This document shows positions 17,739 to 26,045 of a DNA stretch of 64,000 nucleotides, piece by piece (the first letter of the stretch is position 1; each line of letters starts with the position of its first letter). The notes under the pieces are model-generated. The model ran no database searches. It was not told where the DNA came from and saw only the letters and a list, made by a program, of their open reading frames with translations. This stretch comes from Peptoniphilus sp. (GTDB lineage: Bacteria; Bacillota; Clostridia; Tissierellales; Peptoniphilaceae), in NCBI RefSeq assembly GCF_022767005.1, contig NZ_JALEOV010000103.1, positions 23,968-87,967 on the forward strand. Reading direction: 5' to 3'. Made by a program: the position numbers and the translations under genes.

Positions 17739-18721
17739 TTGAAAACCTCCTTCATGAGAGCTCTTGCCTTATTAGCTCTTAAAATGTCTCGCGACTTGAG
17801 ATCTAATATTGCACCCCTCTCAATTTGCAAATGTCCATTTCTAAGCTTAGTAATCTCTTCATAAAAATCAAATTCTCGATTTGGTTTTAAGATTGAAAGT
17901 TCAATTCCAAGATTAATTGTGCTCATGGACTGCATCATCTCTTCTTCCGATAAAACTCTTGCATTTGCAAGAACTCCAAAGGATCTGTTTACCATATCCT
18001 CTAGAGTAATAATATTGTCTAAATAAAGTTTTTTTCTATTTTCCCTTTCAACATCGGCAATTTCTCGCGCGATGATTTTTAATTTATCAACATAAGACTT
18101 TTCATCTTCGCCAAAAGTTGATTCAAAAGACAAAGTGTAAATACTTCCCAAGGCTTTATTTGAACTATCTCTATATGAACCCAAAGTGTAGCCAAGTCTT
18201 GAAAGTCCCCTTGCTATTTCATTTATTCCAAAATAATTTAGCGCCGGAAGATATAAAAGTACAATTGGCTTTAATCCTGTCCCGGAATTTAAAACTCTTG
18301 AACTTAAATACCCAAAATTTGGATCAAAAGCAAAATTAATTTTATCTTCTAAATTTTCTTCAAGACTATAAATCTCTTTAAATAAATCACTTAAAGTCTT
18401 TGTCCTAGAAAAAATAGAAAGCTCAACATGTTCTCCTGCGTTAATTAAAATATCTGGAGCATCCTTTTTCTCATAAAAGCCAATATTACTTTTTTCTAAA
18501 AATTTTTTCCCAATTCTTCCATTTTCAACATACTCAAGTTTTTTTAAAGAAGAAATTTTTTCCATATCAACTTTAGTGTACCCTAAATCAGTTAAAATAG
18601 GATAAAAAAATTCTAAGTTTTTCTTTAATTCTTCCTCAGTCATTGTGTTTACAAATTTTTTACCGTCAATATTTCTATATAATTTTAATTTATAACCTAA
18701 AATAATTTTAGACACTGACAT
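17735..18721 (-). CDS. mcsB: McsB-like guanido kinase homologue with degenerate active site
   Basis: By position between mcsA and clpC, and by co-linear similarity, this is McsB, which in Bacillus phosphorylates arginines to mark proteins for ClpCP. At 328 aa it is shorter and lacks the usual first 25 residues. Expected catalytic motifs are altered: SSRIRLARN reads LGYKLKLYRN (8-17), NEEDHxR reads NAGEHVEL (94-101), TSCPTNxGTGLR reads SSRVLNSGTGLK (140-151), and RGxYGEGSEA reads LGSYRDSSNKA. In contrast the VNRSFGVLANAR block and the C-terminal RDILRA (the RDxxRA phosphoarginine-binding motif) are kept. It may be a pseudokinase or reader protein. The start overlaps mcsA by 14 nt. Confidence 0.85.
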   Translation of the reverse strand: MSVSKIILGYKLKLYRNIDGKKFVNTMTEEELKKNLEFFYPILTDLGYTKVDMEKISSLKKLEYVENGRIGKKFLEKSNIGFYEKKDAPDILINAGEHVELSIFSRTKTLSDLFKEIYSLEENLEDKINFAFDPNFGYLSSRVLNSGTGLKPIVLLYLPALNYFGINEIARGLSRLGYTLGSYRDSSNKALGSIYTLSFESTFGEDEKSYVDKLKIIAREIADVERENRKKLYLDNIITLEDMVNRSFGVLANARVLSEEEMMQSMSTINLGIELSILKPNREFDFYEEITKLRNGHLQIERGAILDLKSRDILRANKARALMKEVFK

Positions 18722-19217
18722 CTTCCTTTAACTTCTTTATTTCATCCCTAATCTCTGCTGCCTTTTCATATTCTTCCAAATTTATGGCAAGATCTAATTT
18801 TTCTTTTAAATCCTCAAGTTTTCTGTTGTAAACAAGATAATTATCTGCATTTTTTGGGATCTTACCCCTGTATTTTAAATTAATGTTTAGTGCACTTAAA
18901 TATTTTCTAATTTCCCCTCCAAAAGAATCATAACATTTTGGACATCCAAGAGTTCCTGTGTTCTTTAATTCACGAAAACTCCTTCCACAATATTCACAAC
19001 TTAGATCCTCTTCATCATTATAAGAATTTGTTGTAAATTGAAAAATATTTCTAAGTGCATTCTCAAGTTGAGGAATTATATTTTGATAACTCTTGAAATC
19101 TTTTCTAAATTTTTCCTCTGCACAAACTTCACATAAATGTACTTCTTCTATTTCATCGTCATTAACCCTAGTATAAGATATGACAGATTCTCTTTCCTTA
19201 CAAATATCGCATAGCAT
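18708..19217 (-). CDS. mcsA: McsA, zinc-finger activator of McsB / CtsR modulator
   Basis: McsA binds zinc and activates McsB while holding CtsR in heat-shock control. The 169-aa protein carries CxxC pairs at C3/C6 (CDIC), near residue 29 (CEVC), near 74 (CEYC) and near 92 (CPKC), and a C-terminal UVR motif (LEDLKEKLDLAINLEEYEKA). The four CxxC pairs are intact, which is notable next to a McsB with lost kinase motifs. It starts 10 nt after ctsR and overlaps mcsB. Confidence 0.93.
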   Translation of the reverse strand: MLCDICKERESVISYTRVNDDEIEEVHLCEVCAEEKFRKDFKSYQNIIPQLENALRNIFQFTTNSYNDEEDLSCEYCGRSFRELKNTGTLGCPKCYDSFGGEIRKYLSALNINLKYRGKIPKNADNYLVYNRKLEDLKEKLDLAINLEEYEKAAEIRDEIKKLKEDVSV

Positions 19218-19227
19218 ATTCTTCCCC

Positions 19228-19680
19228 CTAACTAAAAATAACTAGTAGCATATTTTTTAAAATATCTGCCCGCAGTTCATTTTTATTTTCACACTCACTA
19301 AGCGCTCTATCTGAGAGAGCAACTTTTATTAGTTCCATCTCTCTTTTACTTACTTTTTTAATTCTCAATAGCTCCTTTAATAATTCATCTGAATTATTTT
19401 TTGTAATTGAATCGCCAATGAAACTTAAAAAAGTATCTAAAACATCTTCATCATCTTCAATTTTTACTTTTACTATTCTAATGTAGCCTCCACCGCCTCG
19501 TCTTGACTCAACATAGTATCCCTTAACAGGCGTAAACCTTGTTGTCAAAACATAGTTTATTTGCGAAGGAGCACAATTAAAATGATCTGAAATTTTTGAT
19601 CTTTGTATCTCAACAACTCCACCAGATTCAAAAATAAGTTCATTTAAAAAATCTTCAATGGAGTTAGAAAGCTTTGCCAT
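19228..19680 (-). CDS. ctsR: Transcriptional repressor CtsR
   Basis: CtsR represses class III heat-shock genes (its own operon, clpP, clpE) and releases DNA on heating. The 150-aa protein has the winged HTH N-terminal half with the conserved Gly-rich wing SRRGGGGYIRI (residues about 59-69), whose glycines serve as the thermosensor, and the C-terminal helical dimerisation domain. ATG 19680 follows AAAGGAAT. It is the first gene of ctsR-mcsA-mcsB-clpC-radA. Two matching CtsR boxes lie in its leader, so the operon is autoregulated. Confidence 0.95.
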   Translation of the reverse strand: MAKLSNSIEDFLNELIFESGGVVEIQRSKISDHFNCAPSQINYVLTTRFTPVKGYYVESRRGGGGYIRIVKVKIEDDEDVLDTFLSFIGDSITKNNSDELLKELLRIKKVSKREMELIKVALSDRALSECENKNELRADILKNMLLVIFS

Positions 19681-19691
19681 AGCACCATTCC

Positions 19692-19708
19692 TTTGACTAT
19701 CTTTGTCC
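19692..19708 (-). promoter_or_regulatory. CtsR operator, proximal
   Basis: On the minus strand GGACAAA-GAT-AGTCAAA, a direct heptad repeat spaced by 3 nt, matches the CtsR consensus (A/G)GTCAAA-N3-(A/G)GTCAAA with one heptad perfect and one close. It is only 11 nt from the ctsR start codon. Confidence 0.75.
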
Positions 19709-19724
19709 TTTGATTTATAAAAAT

Positions 19725-19741
19725 TTTGACTATCTTTTACT
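19725..19741 (-). promoter_or_regulatory. CtsR operator, distal
   Basis: On the minus strand AGTAAAA-GAT-AGTCAAA is a second heptad pair with the same GAT spacer, one mismatch from consensus. It lies at or just after the predicted transcription start, 33 bp (about three helical turns) from the proximal box. Confidence 0.8.
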
Positions 19742-19747
19742 ATTTCT

Positions 19748-19776
19748 AGTTTAATATAAAATATAATTTTTGTAAA
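19748..19776 (-). promoter_or_regulatory. Promoter of the ctsR operon
   Basis: On the minus strand TTTACA (19771-19776), a 17-nt spacer and TAAACT (19748-19753) place the start of transcription at the edge of the distal CtsR box. Confidence 0.55.
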
Positions 19777-19843
19777 GCTTTTAGTTTCAAATAATAAATT
19801 ATTATAAAATTTTTCTTAATTGATATCAACAATATTCTCAACT

Positions 19844-19870
19844 AAAAAGGTTGAGCATTGCCCAACCTTT
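19844..19870 (-). terminator. Terminator of the EF-G-like gene
   Basis: On the minus strand AAAGGTTG and CAACCTTT pair perfectly around a GGCAATGCT loop, followed by a short T-run, 23 nt after the stop codon. Confidence 0.85.
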
Positions 19871-19893
19871 CAATTAAATCTGCTTTATTAAAT

Positions 19894-21954
19894 TTACTTT
19901 TCTTTATTTCTTTCTTCTATTATTTTTTCCGCAATATTTTGTGGAACTTCTTCATATCTTACAAATTCCATGCTAAAAGTTCCTCTACCTTGAGTAAGAG
20001 ATCTTAAATCAATTAGATATGAGAATAATTCAGCTTGTGGTGCTTCTGCAATTAAAACTTGAGTGCCGTCATTTTGTTGGTCCATACCAAGAATTCTGCC
20101 ACGTCTTTTGTTCATATCTCCCATTACATCGCCGAGATAATCTTCTGGTATTGTAACTTCGACTTTCATAATTGGTTCAAGAAGAACTGGACTTGCCTCT
20201 TGCATTCCCTTCTTAAAAGCAAGGTTTGCTGCAAGTTTGAAACTCATTTCGTTGGAGTCAACATCGTGGTAAGATCCATCGTATAAAACAGCCTTGAAAT
20301 TAGTTACAGGATATCCTGCAAGAACTCCCTTTTCCTTTGATTCAATTATTCCCTTTTCAACTGCAGGGAAATAATTCTTTGGAACTGCTCCTCCAAATAC
20401 TTCTTCGTCAAACTCAAATTCTTTGTCAGATGGTTCAAATCTAATCCAAACATCACCATATTGTCCAGCTCCACCTGATTGTTTTTTATGCTTACCTTGA
20501 ACGCTTGCCGTCTTTCTAATTGTTTCTCTATAAGGAACAATAAATGGAACAATATTTACTTCAACTCCATAAGTGTTCTTTAATTTCTCAAGAATTACAT
20601 CTAATTGAACTTTACCTTGACCACCAATAGTCATTTGTTTAGTTTCAGGGTTTCTTTCAATTACAAATGTTGGATCTTCATCTCTAATCTTTCTCAAAGA
20701 TTGAGAAAGTTTTTCTTCGTCGCCCTTAGTCTTTGGTTCAATTGCATAGTATAAAACTGGTGTAGAATATTTTAATTTTTTATATTCAACAATGTGATCT
20801 TTATCGCAAAGAGTGTCCCCTGTAACTGTTTTAGCAAGTTTTGTAGTTGCGCCAATATCTCCTGCGTAAATTTCATCTATTTCAATTTGTTCTTTACCTC
20901 TCATGATGTAAAGTCCACCAAGTTTTTCGTTTTCTTCTGCGTTTACATTGTAAAGAGCTGTGTTTTTATTTACAATTCCGGAAATAACTTTGAAGATAGA
21001 AATTTTTCCAAGGAATGGGTCTGAAATTGTCTTAAATACTACTGCAGCAAAAGGTTCCTTTGCAGAAACTTTTCTTTCTTCTCCTTCTTTAAATCTAAAA
21101 CCTTGATGTGCACGTTCATCATCTGGAGCAGGCATATAGTTTACGATTGTATTGAGAAGTATATCAATACCAATGCCCTTTTCGCCACTTCCTACAAGTA
21201 GTGGAACTGCATCCCCTTCAAGAAGTGCTGTGGTAACTCCTCTCAAAAGATCTTCTCTAGTGAATTTTTCTCCAGAAAAATATTTTTCCATCAAAACTTC
21301 ATCAGAGCCAGCAACAACTTCTGCAATTTCTTCATACATTCTTTCAGTTGCTTTAACTTGATCATGATTTAGTTCAGTTTCTTGTGGCGCAGAATTTACA
21401 TATTTATATCCCTTTTGGAAAATAACATCTGTAACACCAACAAAATGTTCACCTTCGCCAATTGGCACAGAGAAAGGAATAACTTTTTTACCAAAGGAAG
21501 CTTCAAGCTCATCCATTAGTTTTCTAAAGTTTACATTTTCTCCGTCAATTTTATTTATAAAAATAATTCTTGGAAGTCCAATCTTTTCTGTGTATTTCCA
21601 AGTTCTTTCAGTTCCAACTTCAACTCCCTTTGTTGCGTCAATAACCATTATTGCAGCTTCACTTGCTCTTAAAGCACCGTGAGCTTCTCCAACAAAATCA
21701 AGGTATCCTGGAGTATCTATTACATTTACTTTATAATTTCTCCACTCAATAGGAATAATTGATGTTCCAATAGAAGTTCCTCTTTCCTTTTCTTCCTTTG
21801 AAAAGTCAGAAACTGTATTTTTGTTAGAAACATTGCCAAGTTTTTGTGTAGCTCCACTTTGGAATAACATAGCCTCTGTTAGGTTTGTCTTTCCGGAGCC
21901 AGAATGTCCTACGAGAGCAAGATTTCTTACCTTATCTGTTGTATATACTTTCAT
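19894..21954 (-). CDS. Elongation factor G-like translational GTPase (EF-G paralogue)
   Basis: This 686-aa protein has the full five-domain EF-G layout: G1 GHSGSGKT (residues 16-23), G3 DTPGYLDFVGE, G4 NKID, then domains II-V with QGKHKKQSGGAGQYGDVWIRFEP in domain IV. The switch I region reads EKERGTSIGTSIIPIEW instead of the canonical ERGITIxSAATT, and it is not next to rpsL, rpsG or tuf. These traits place it with the EF-G-like paralogues found in many clostridia and Thermotoga rather than the main translocase. The role is likely ribosome recycling or a specialised translocation step, which is inference. It is monocistronic with a strong AGGAGG site. Confidence 0.88.
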   Translation of the reverse strand: MKVYTTDKVRNLALVGHSGSGKTNLTEAMLFQSGATQKLGNVSNKNTVSDFSKEEKERGTSIGTSIIPIEWRNYKVNVIDTPGYLDFVGEAHGALRASEAAIMVIDATKGVEVGTERTWKYTEKIGLPRIIFINKIDGENVNFRKLMDELEASFGKKVIPFSVPIGEGEHFVGVTDVIFQKGYKYVNSAPQETELNHDQVKATERMYEEIAEVVAGSDEVLMEKYFSGEKFTREDLLRGVTTALLEGDAVPLLVGSGEKGIGIDILLNTIVNYMPAPDDERAHQGFRFKEGEERKVSAKEPFAAVVFKTISDPFLGKISIFKVISGIVNKNTALYNVNAEENEKLGGLYIMRGKEQIEIDEIYAGDIGATTKLAKTVTGDTLCDKDHIVEYKKLKYSTPVLYYAIEPKTKGDEEKLSQSLRKIRDEDPTFVIERNPETKQMTIGGQGKVQLDVILEKLKNTYGVEVNIVPFIVPYRETIRKTASVQGKHKKQSGGAGQYGDVWIRFEPSDKEFEFDEEVFGGAVPKNYFPAVEKGIIESKEKGVLAGYPVTNFKAVLYDGSYHDVDSNEMSFKLAANLAFKKGMQEASPVLLEPIMKVEVTIPEDYLGDVMGDMNKRRGRILGMDQQNDGTQVLIAEAPQAELFSYLIDLRSLTQGRGTFSMEFVRYEEVPQNIAEKIIEERNKEK

Positions 21955-22001
21955 ACTTTCCTCCTGTTATGTAAATTTTTTGAAATCGTTTCTATATATA
22001 A

Positions 22002-22030
22002 ATTATAACATAGATTGCTACTTTTGAAAA
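22002..22030 (-). promoter_or_regulatory. Promoter of the EF-G-like gene
   Basis: On the minus strand an extended -10 TGTTATAAT (TATAAT at 22002-22007) has a weak -35 TTTTCA 17 nt upstream at 22025-22030. Confidence 0.6.
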
Positions 22031-22090
22031 CTGTGTAAAATTATCAATTTAGGGTATTAAAATTTTAAGATAATTTTAAATAAATGAGTG

Positions 22091-22741
22091 ATGAAAATGA
22101 ATTTTAAATTTTTTAAAAAAGATAATATTCCCTACATAATTATTATTTCTCTTTGTTTAATAATTGGATATCAATACTATGATTCACATAAATTTGATGA
22201 TGACGCTACAAAATTTTTGGCCACAAAAACTTCAAATTCATCGTCAAAAACCTTTTCTAAAAAAGAATTAACTGAAGAAGATGAAATTCAGACTACAAAG
22301 GAAGCTAAAGAGATAATGGTGCATATTTCTGGTGCAGTAAAAAATCCTGGAATTTTAAAATTAGATTCATCAAAAAGAGTTGTAGATGCAGTTGAAATGG
22401 CAGGTGGTGCAACAAATGAAGCCGACCTCGATAGGATTAATCTTGCATCAAAACTTCATGACGAAGAAAAGATTTACATTCCAAAAATTAATGAAGTTAA
22501 TAATAATGAAGCTACGCAATTAGTTTCAAATAATTCTAGGGAAAATCCTGGAGGTAAAATAAATATTAATAGTGCAGATGCAGCTGAACTACAAAAAATC
22601 CCTGGAGTTGGTCCAAAGACTGCTGAGAAAATTATAAATTATCGCTCTCAAAATTCTTTTTCATCAATTGAAGATATTAAAAATGTCGATGGCATTGGCG
22701 ATAAAAAGTTCGAATCAATGAAGGATTATATCTCAACTTAA
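22091..22741 (+). CDS. comEA: ComEA-family DNA-binding protein
   Basis: ComEA is the membrane-tethered double-strand DNA receptor of natural transformation. The protein (about 216 aa) has one N-terminal membrane anchor (residues about 14-31), an SLBB domain (about 75-135, VHISGAVKNPGILKL and VVDAVEMAGGA) and a C-terminal helix-hairpin-helix pair (ININSADAAELQKIPGVGPKTAEKI). This is the normal Gram-positive ComEA layout. The start could be GTG 22088, ATG 22091 or ATG 22097; no strong ribosome binding site decides. comEB and comEC are not adjacent in this window, so whether competence is functional cannot be judged here. Confidence 0.92.
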   Translation: MKMNFKFFKKDNIPYIIIISLCLIIGYQYYDSHKFDDDATKFLATKTSNSSSKTFSKKELTEEDEIQTTKEAKEIMVHISGAVKNPGILKLDSSKRVVDAVEMAGGATNEADLDRINLASKLHDEEKIYIPKINEVNNNEATQLVSNNSRENPGGKININSADAAELQKIPGVGPKTAEKIINYRSQNSFSSIEDIKNVDGIGDKKFESMKDYIST

Positions 22742-22804
22742 ATTTTAAAGGATTATTATTAAATCATGAACTTATTCTAAAGTTTCATTAATATTATTTA
22801 TTTT

Positions 22805-22858
22805 AAAAAAGCTCAAGAAAAAAGAAGCACAATGTGCCTCTTTATCTTAAGCTTTTTT
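22805..22858. terminator. Bidirectional terminator after comEA
   Basis: AAAAGCT...AGCTTTT outer arms enclose an inner GGCACATTGTGC-type hairpin, with A/T runs on both flanks. It overlaps the stop codon of the convergent minus-strand membrane protein. Confidence 0.7.
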
Positions 22859-23185
22859 TCTAGTATTTCTTTTATACCTATTTTTATTTGAACTTGCAAT
22901 TCCAATTATCAAAGCAAATATTAGTGAAACCAAACCAGAGGATACACCAATTACAAATATAATTAAATTATCGAGACTTCCTGGATCAAAAAGTTTATTT
23001 ATCACCATAAAAAGTGAAATAATTCCAATGAAAACTAGGGCAAGTCCTGGCAAATATTTTATAAATTTTAAATCTCTTGCGGCAAAGTTTACTATAAAGG
23101 TAAGGACAACTCCAATTAAAATTGCGCCAAGAGTTAGGAGCAAGTAAGTTGAATTTTCCATGACCATTTCCATTATTTTGTTCAT
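22847..23185 (-). CDS. Small membrane protein of the two-component operon
   Basis: This protein of about 112 aa has three hydrophobic segments (residues about 12-32, 43-62 and 70-96) and a Lys/Arg-rich tail. I do not recognise a family. ATG 23185 is preferred over ATG 23197 because the AGGTG ribosome binding site lies between them. It is the last gene of the response regulator, kinase, lipoprotein operon, with its upstream edge overlapping the lipoprotein stop. It could serve the signalling system, for instance as an anchor or output in the envelope, but nothing in the sequence shows this. Confidence 0.7.
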   Translation of the reverse strand: MNKIMEMVMENSTYLLLTLGAILIGVVLTFIVNFAARDLKFIKYLPGLALVFIGIISLFMVINKLFDPGSLDNLIIFVIGVSSGLVSLIFALIIGIASSNKNRYKRNTRKKA

Positions 23186-23193
23186 TTTACACC

Positions 23194-24627
23194 TCATTTA
23201 TTTGATGACAATTCTTGTTGCCAAATATTTGAATAGCGACCTATTGCCCACTCAGTCATAATTGTGGACGCTTCATTTCCTATCTCTCTTTCAAAAATTG
23301 GACTAGGAAGTATTTTGCTATCCTCTATATTATAAATTCTTATAAAATTTTTTTCCAATGTTATTAAAAATTTATTGTCAGGGGATACAAAGCCATCTTT
23401 TATGCTAGATTTGAAATTTTTTATTTGAGACATTGGAATATTTATCTCGTTATATTTATTTACTTCATATGGAAGAACTAAATTTAAATCAAAATCAGAG
23501 AATTTATTATCTGATAGTTTCATTCTCCCCTTTAACTTCCAAAAACCGTTATCTCTATAAATTCCTATATTATAGGGATCTTTTTTTAATTCCTCAATAT
23601 TTTTGCTTTCAGAATTTAAATCTTTTTCTGACAAAAAATCTTTATAACTTAGAGGGTTTTTATCCTCCAACTTATCTAATTCGTAAATTCGCAGATAATT
23701 ATTGTTTGAATTTCTATCTAAACTTTCCACATTTACATAATTATTTGTAATAAAATTTATCGTCATTAGACTATTATTATCTTTTAGTTCCTCTGTATCA
23801 GCCTTAAGGATGTCATCATCTTTTCTAAGCTTTGAATTTTTATAATCCTTTACGATTACTTTATCTGTGGTCTCCTCGCCCTTTGATTCTCTTTGAACGC
23901 TAATTTCAGAAAAGCTATCATTGCGAGGAAGAATAATATTATTCATCTCATATACATTCTCAAGCTTTAAGTCAGAAAATTTAATGTAGAAAGTTTTATA
24001 ATTCCATGTTGGAATATTAGAATCTGATTTTGATTTAAAACCAATTAAAAATCCCTTGTCGCCCTTGTAATCAAATAAACTTCCCCTATTAAGCACCTCA
24101 TCTTTCTTAGCTAGAATTAATTTATCAAGATCGTCATTTTTTATCTTGTCATCCACAAGTTTTATCTCTAAAATCACTCCATTATAAAATAGTAAAGCTG
24201 TGTTTTCACTAGTCTTTATTACTTCATAATAAATATTTCTACTTGCCTTTGAGTCAAAAATATAAGTTGTGTAGACATCTGAATCTTCAATGCCAAGAGT
24301 TTTATAATCTAAATTAAATTTTTTATATAGATATTCAGAAAGTTTTACATACTTTGTCTTGTACTCAACGTCTTTTATATAGTCATTGGAAAGTACCACT
24401 TGATCATTGCTAAAGTAAAGGTCTTCACCTATTATATCTTTAAATAAAAAATTGTCCTGATTAATTTTTCTATTGTAAATAAATTTTGTAATAGTCCACT
24501 TGCCATATATTGGAGATTGTCCCATCTCTGGTGTTTCAATATTTGTGCTTTGCGTTGTTAAGAAAGAACAACCTGTGAGAAAAATTAAGGAAATTATAAT
24601 AAATAATTTTTTAATCAATTTTATCAC
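23194..24627 (-). CDS. Lipoprotein encoded with a two-component system
   Basis: This 477-aa protein has a lipoprotein signal peptide with lipobox LTGC (Cys20). The mature part has many beta-strand-like repeats with Asp/Asn-rich turns, including a GDKGFLIGFKSKSDS segment and a VSPDNKFLITLE stretch that looks like a beta-propeller blade. I cannot name a family. Its start lies inside the 3' end of the histidine kinase gene (17-nt overlap), so the two are translated together. An extracellular sensor or regulator of the kinase is a reasonable guess, comparable in position to the YycH-type proteins of other Firmicutes, but there is no clear similarity to those. Confidence 0.75.
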   Translation of the reverse strand: MIKLIKKLFIIISLIFLTGCSFLTTQSTNIETPEMGQSPIYGKWTITKFIYNRKINQDNFLFKDIIGEDLYFSNDQVVLSNDYIKDVEYKTKYVKLSEYLYKKFNLDYKTLGIEDSDVYTTYIFDSKASRNIYYEVIKTSENTALLFYNGVILEIKLVDDKIKNDDLDKLILAKKDEVLNRGSLFDYKGDKGFLIGFKSKSDSNIPTWNYKTFYIKFSDLKLENVYEMNNIILPRNDSFSEISVQRESKGEETTDKVIVKDYKNSKLRKDDDILKADTEELKDNNSLMTINFITNNYVNVESLDRNSNNNYLRIYELDKLEDKNPLSYKDFLSEKDLNSESKNIEELKKDPYNIGIYRDNGFWKLKGRMKLSDNKFSDFDLNLVLPYEVNKYNEINIPMSQIKNFKSSIKDGFVSPDNKFLITLEKNFIRIYNIEDSKILPSPIFEREIGNEASTIMTEWAIGRYSNIWQQELSSNK

Positions 24628-26032
24628 CCACTTCCTTAGGAATTTCTATTGGAAGAGAAACTTTTACAGTAGTACCAATATTTTCTTCAGAAAAAATTTC
24701 CAAGTTTCCATTGTGAAGCTTTGTAATCTCATCACTTATTGAAAGTCCAATACCACTATGGCTCTTTGAATGCTTTCCCTTGTAAAATTTTTCTTTTACA
24801 TGGGCAATTTCTTCTTTAGTCATTCCCATTCCATTGTCAGAAATCATCATGTGAACAAAATTATCTTCTCTAAACATTTGAAACTTTACCCAGCCCTTGT
24901 CTGATGTAAATTTTATTGCATTGTCTAGCAAATTTATCAAAAGCTGTTTTATTCTATTTTCGTCGGCATATATTAACACAGCTTCCTCTGGAAATTCAGT
25001 TATAAATTCAATATTATTTAATTTTGCACGTGGTTTCATTTGTTTTGAAACATCCACACAAGTTTGTGAAATATCAAATAAATCTTTATCTAGAGTAATT
25101 CTTCCAGAAATATATCTTGAAAAATCTAAAAGCTCTTCAACCATTTTTGCAAGTCTATCAGCTTCATTTTCAATAATATTTAAACCATCTTCCACAAGAT
25201 CTTTTTCATCTTCCTTTGCATCTTTAAGTACAACTGCCCAGCCTTTTATAGACGTAAGTGGTGTCCTAAGTTCGTGAGAAATTGAAGAAATAAAATCATT
25301 TTTAATTCTATCTTTATTTATAATTTCATCACTCATTGCATTGAGAGTCTTTGCTAATTCTCCTATTTCATCATCTTCATAAACTTTTGCCTTTTCTTCG
25401 TAATTTCCACTTAACATTGTCTTTGCAACTTCTGTAAGTTCAAGTATGGGCTTTACAATTGATTTTGAGATTAAAAGAGATACCATAGCAGTAACCAATG
25501 CAACAAAAAGCATAAAAATAAGTAGCGTTATTCCAGTTTTTAATATAGCCTTATTAGCTTCTTCAATAGATGAAATAAATCTAAGGTAGCCGATTTTTTC
25601 ACCTTCATTGTTTTTTATTGCACCAGTAACAGACATAATGGCTTCTCCAGTTTGAGCATCTTCACCACGCCATGTTTTTATTTCACCATTTTCTGCAGCA
25701 AGTAAGTCTGATGGCTCAATTGGCGTAGATGAAAGTTTACCAATAGAATCCAACAATAAATCTCCATTATTGTCTAAAATTTGTACTTCTGCATTTGTAT
25801 TTGAAAGAAATATGTCGCTATCTTCATAAATTAAATCTTCAATTGTTTTGTCAGAGTAATCTCTTTTGTAAATTTCAAGAGAAACTTCCATCCTAGAAAT
25901 TAATTCTTTGGAAATATTATTGTAAAAATAAAAACTAAAAGCAAAGAGCAAAAATATATCTATAATTGAAATTGTAATTAAAATAACTATTAGAAAACTT
26001 CTTACTAATCTTTTTCCAATTTTATTTTTCAA
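24611..26032 (-). CDS. Sensor histidine kinase (HAMP-type)
   Basis: This 473-aa membrane kinase has TM1 at about residues 13-36, an extracytoplasmic loop of about 125 residues, TM2 at about 165-188, a HAMP linker, the HisKA box SSISHELRTPLT with phospho-acceptor His253, and a HATPase domain with N (LLDNAIKFT), G1 (DNGMGMT) and G2 (SGIGLS) boxes. The start is TTG at 26030-26032 behind an AGAGGTG site. It follows its response regulator by 13 nt. The external loop predicts sensing of an envelope or extracellular signal. Confidence 0.92.
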   Translation of the reverse strand: MKNKIGKRLVRSFLIVILITISIIDIFLLFAFSFYFYNNISKELISRMEVSLEIYKRDYSDKTIEDLIYEDSDIFLSNTNAEVQILDNNGDLLLDSIGKLSSTPIEPSDLLAAENGEIKTWRGEDAQTGEAIMSVTGAIKNNEGEKIGYLRFISSIEEANKAILKTGITLLIFMLFVALVTAMVSLLISKSIVKPILELTEVAKTMLSGNYEEKAKVYEDDEIGELAKTLNAMSDEIINKDRIKNDFISSISHELRTPLTSIKGWAVVLKDAKEDEKDLVEDGLNIIENEADRLAKMVEELLDFSRYISGRITLDKDLFDISQTCVDVSKQMKPRAKLNNIEFITEFPEEAVLIYADENRIKQLLINLLDNAIKFTSDKGWVKFQMFREDNFVHMMISDNGMGMTKEEIAHVKEKFYKGKHSKSHSGIGLSISDEITKLHNGNLEIFSEENIGTTVKVSLPIEIPKEVGDKID

Positions 26033-26045
26033 TTACAGACACCTC

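Noticed and set aside
22028..22090. Upstream ATG at 22084 for comEA
   Set aside because: It is in another frame and stops after seven codons.
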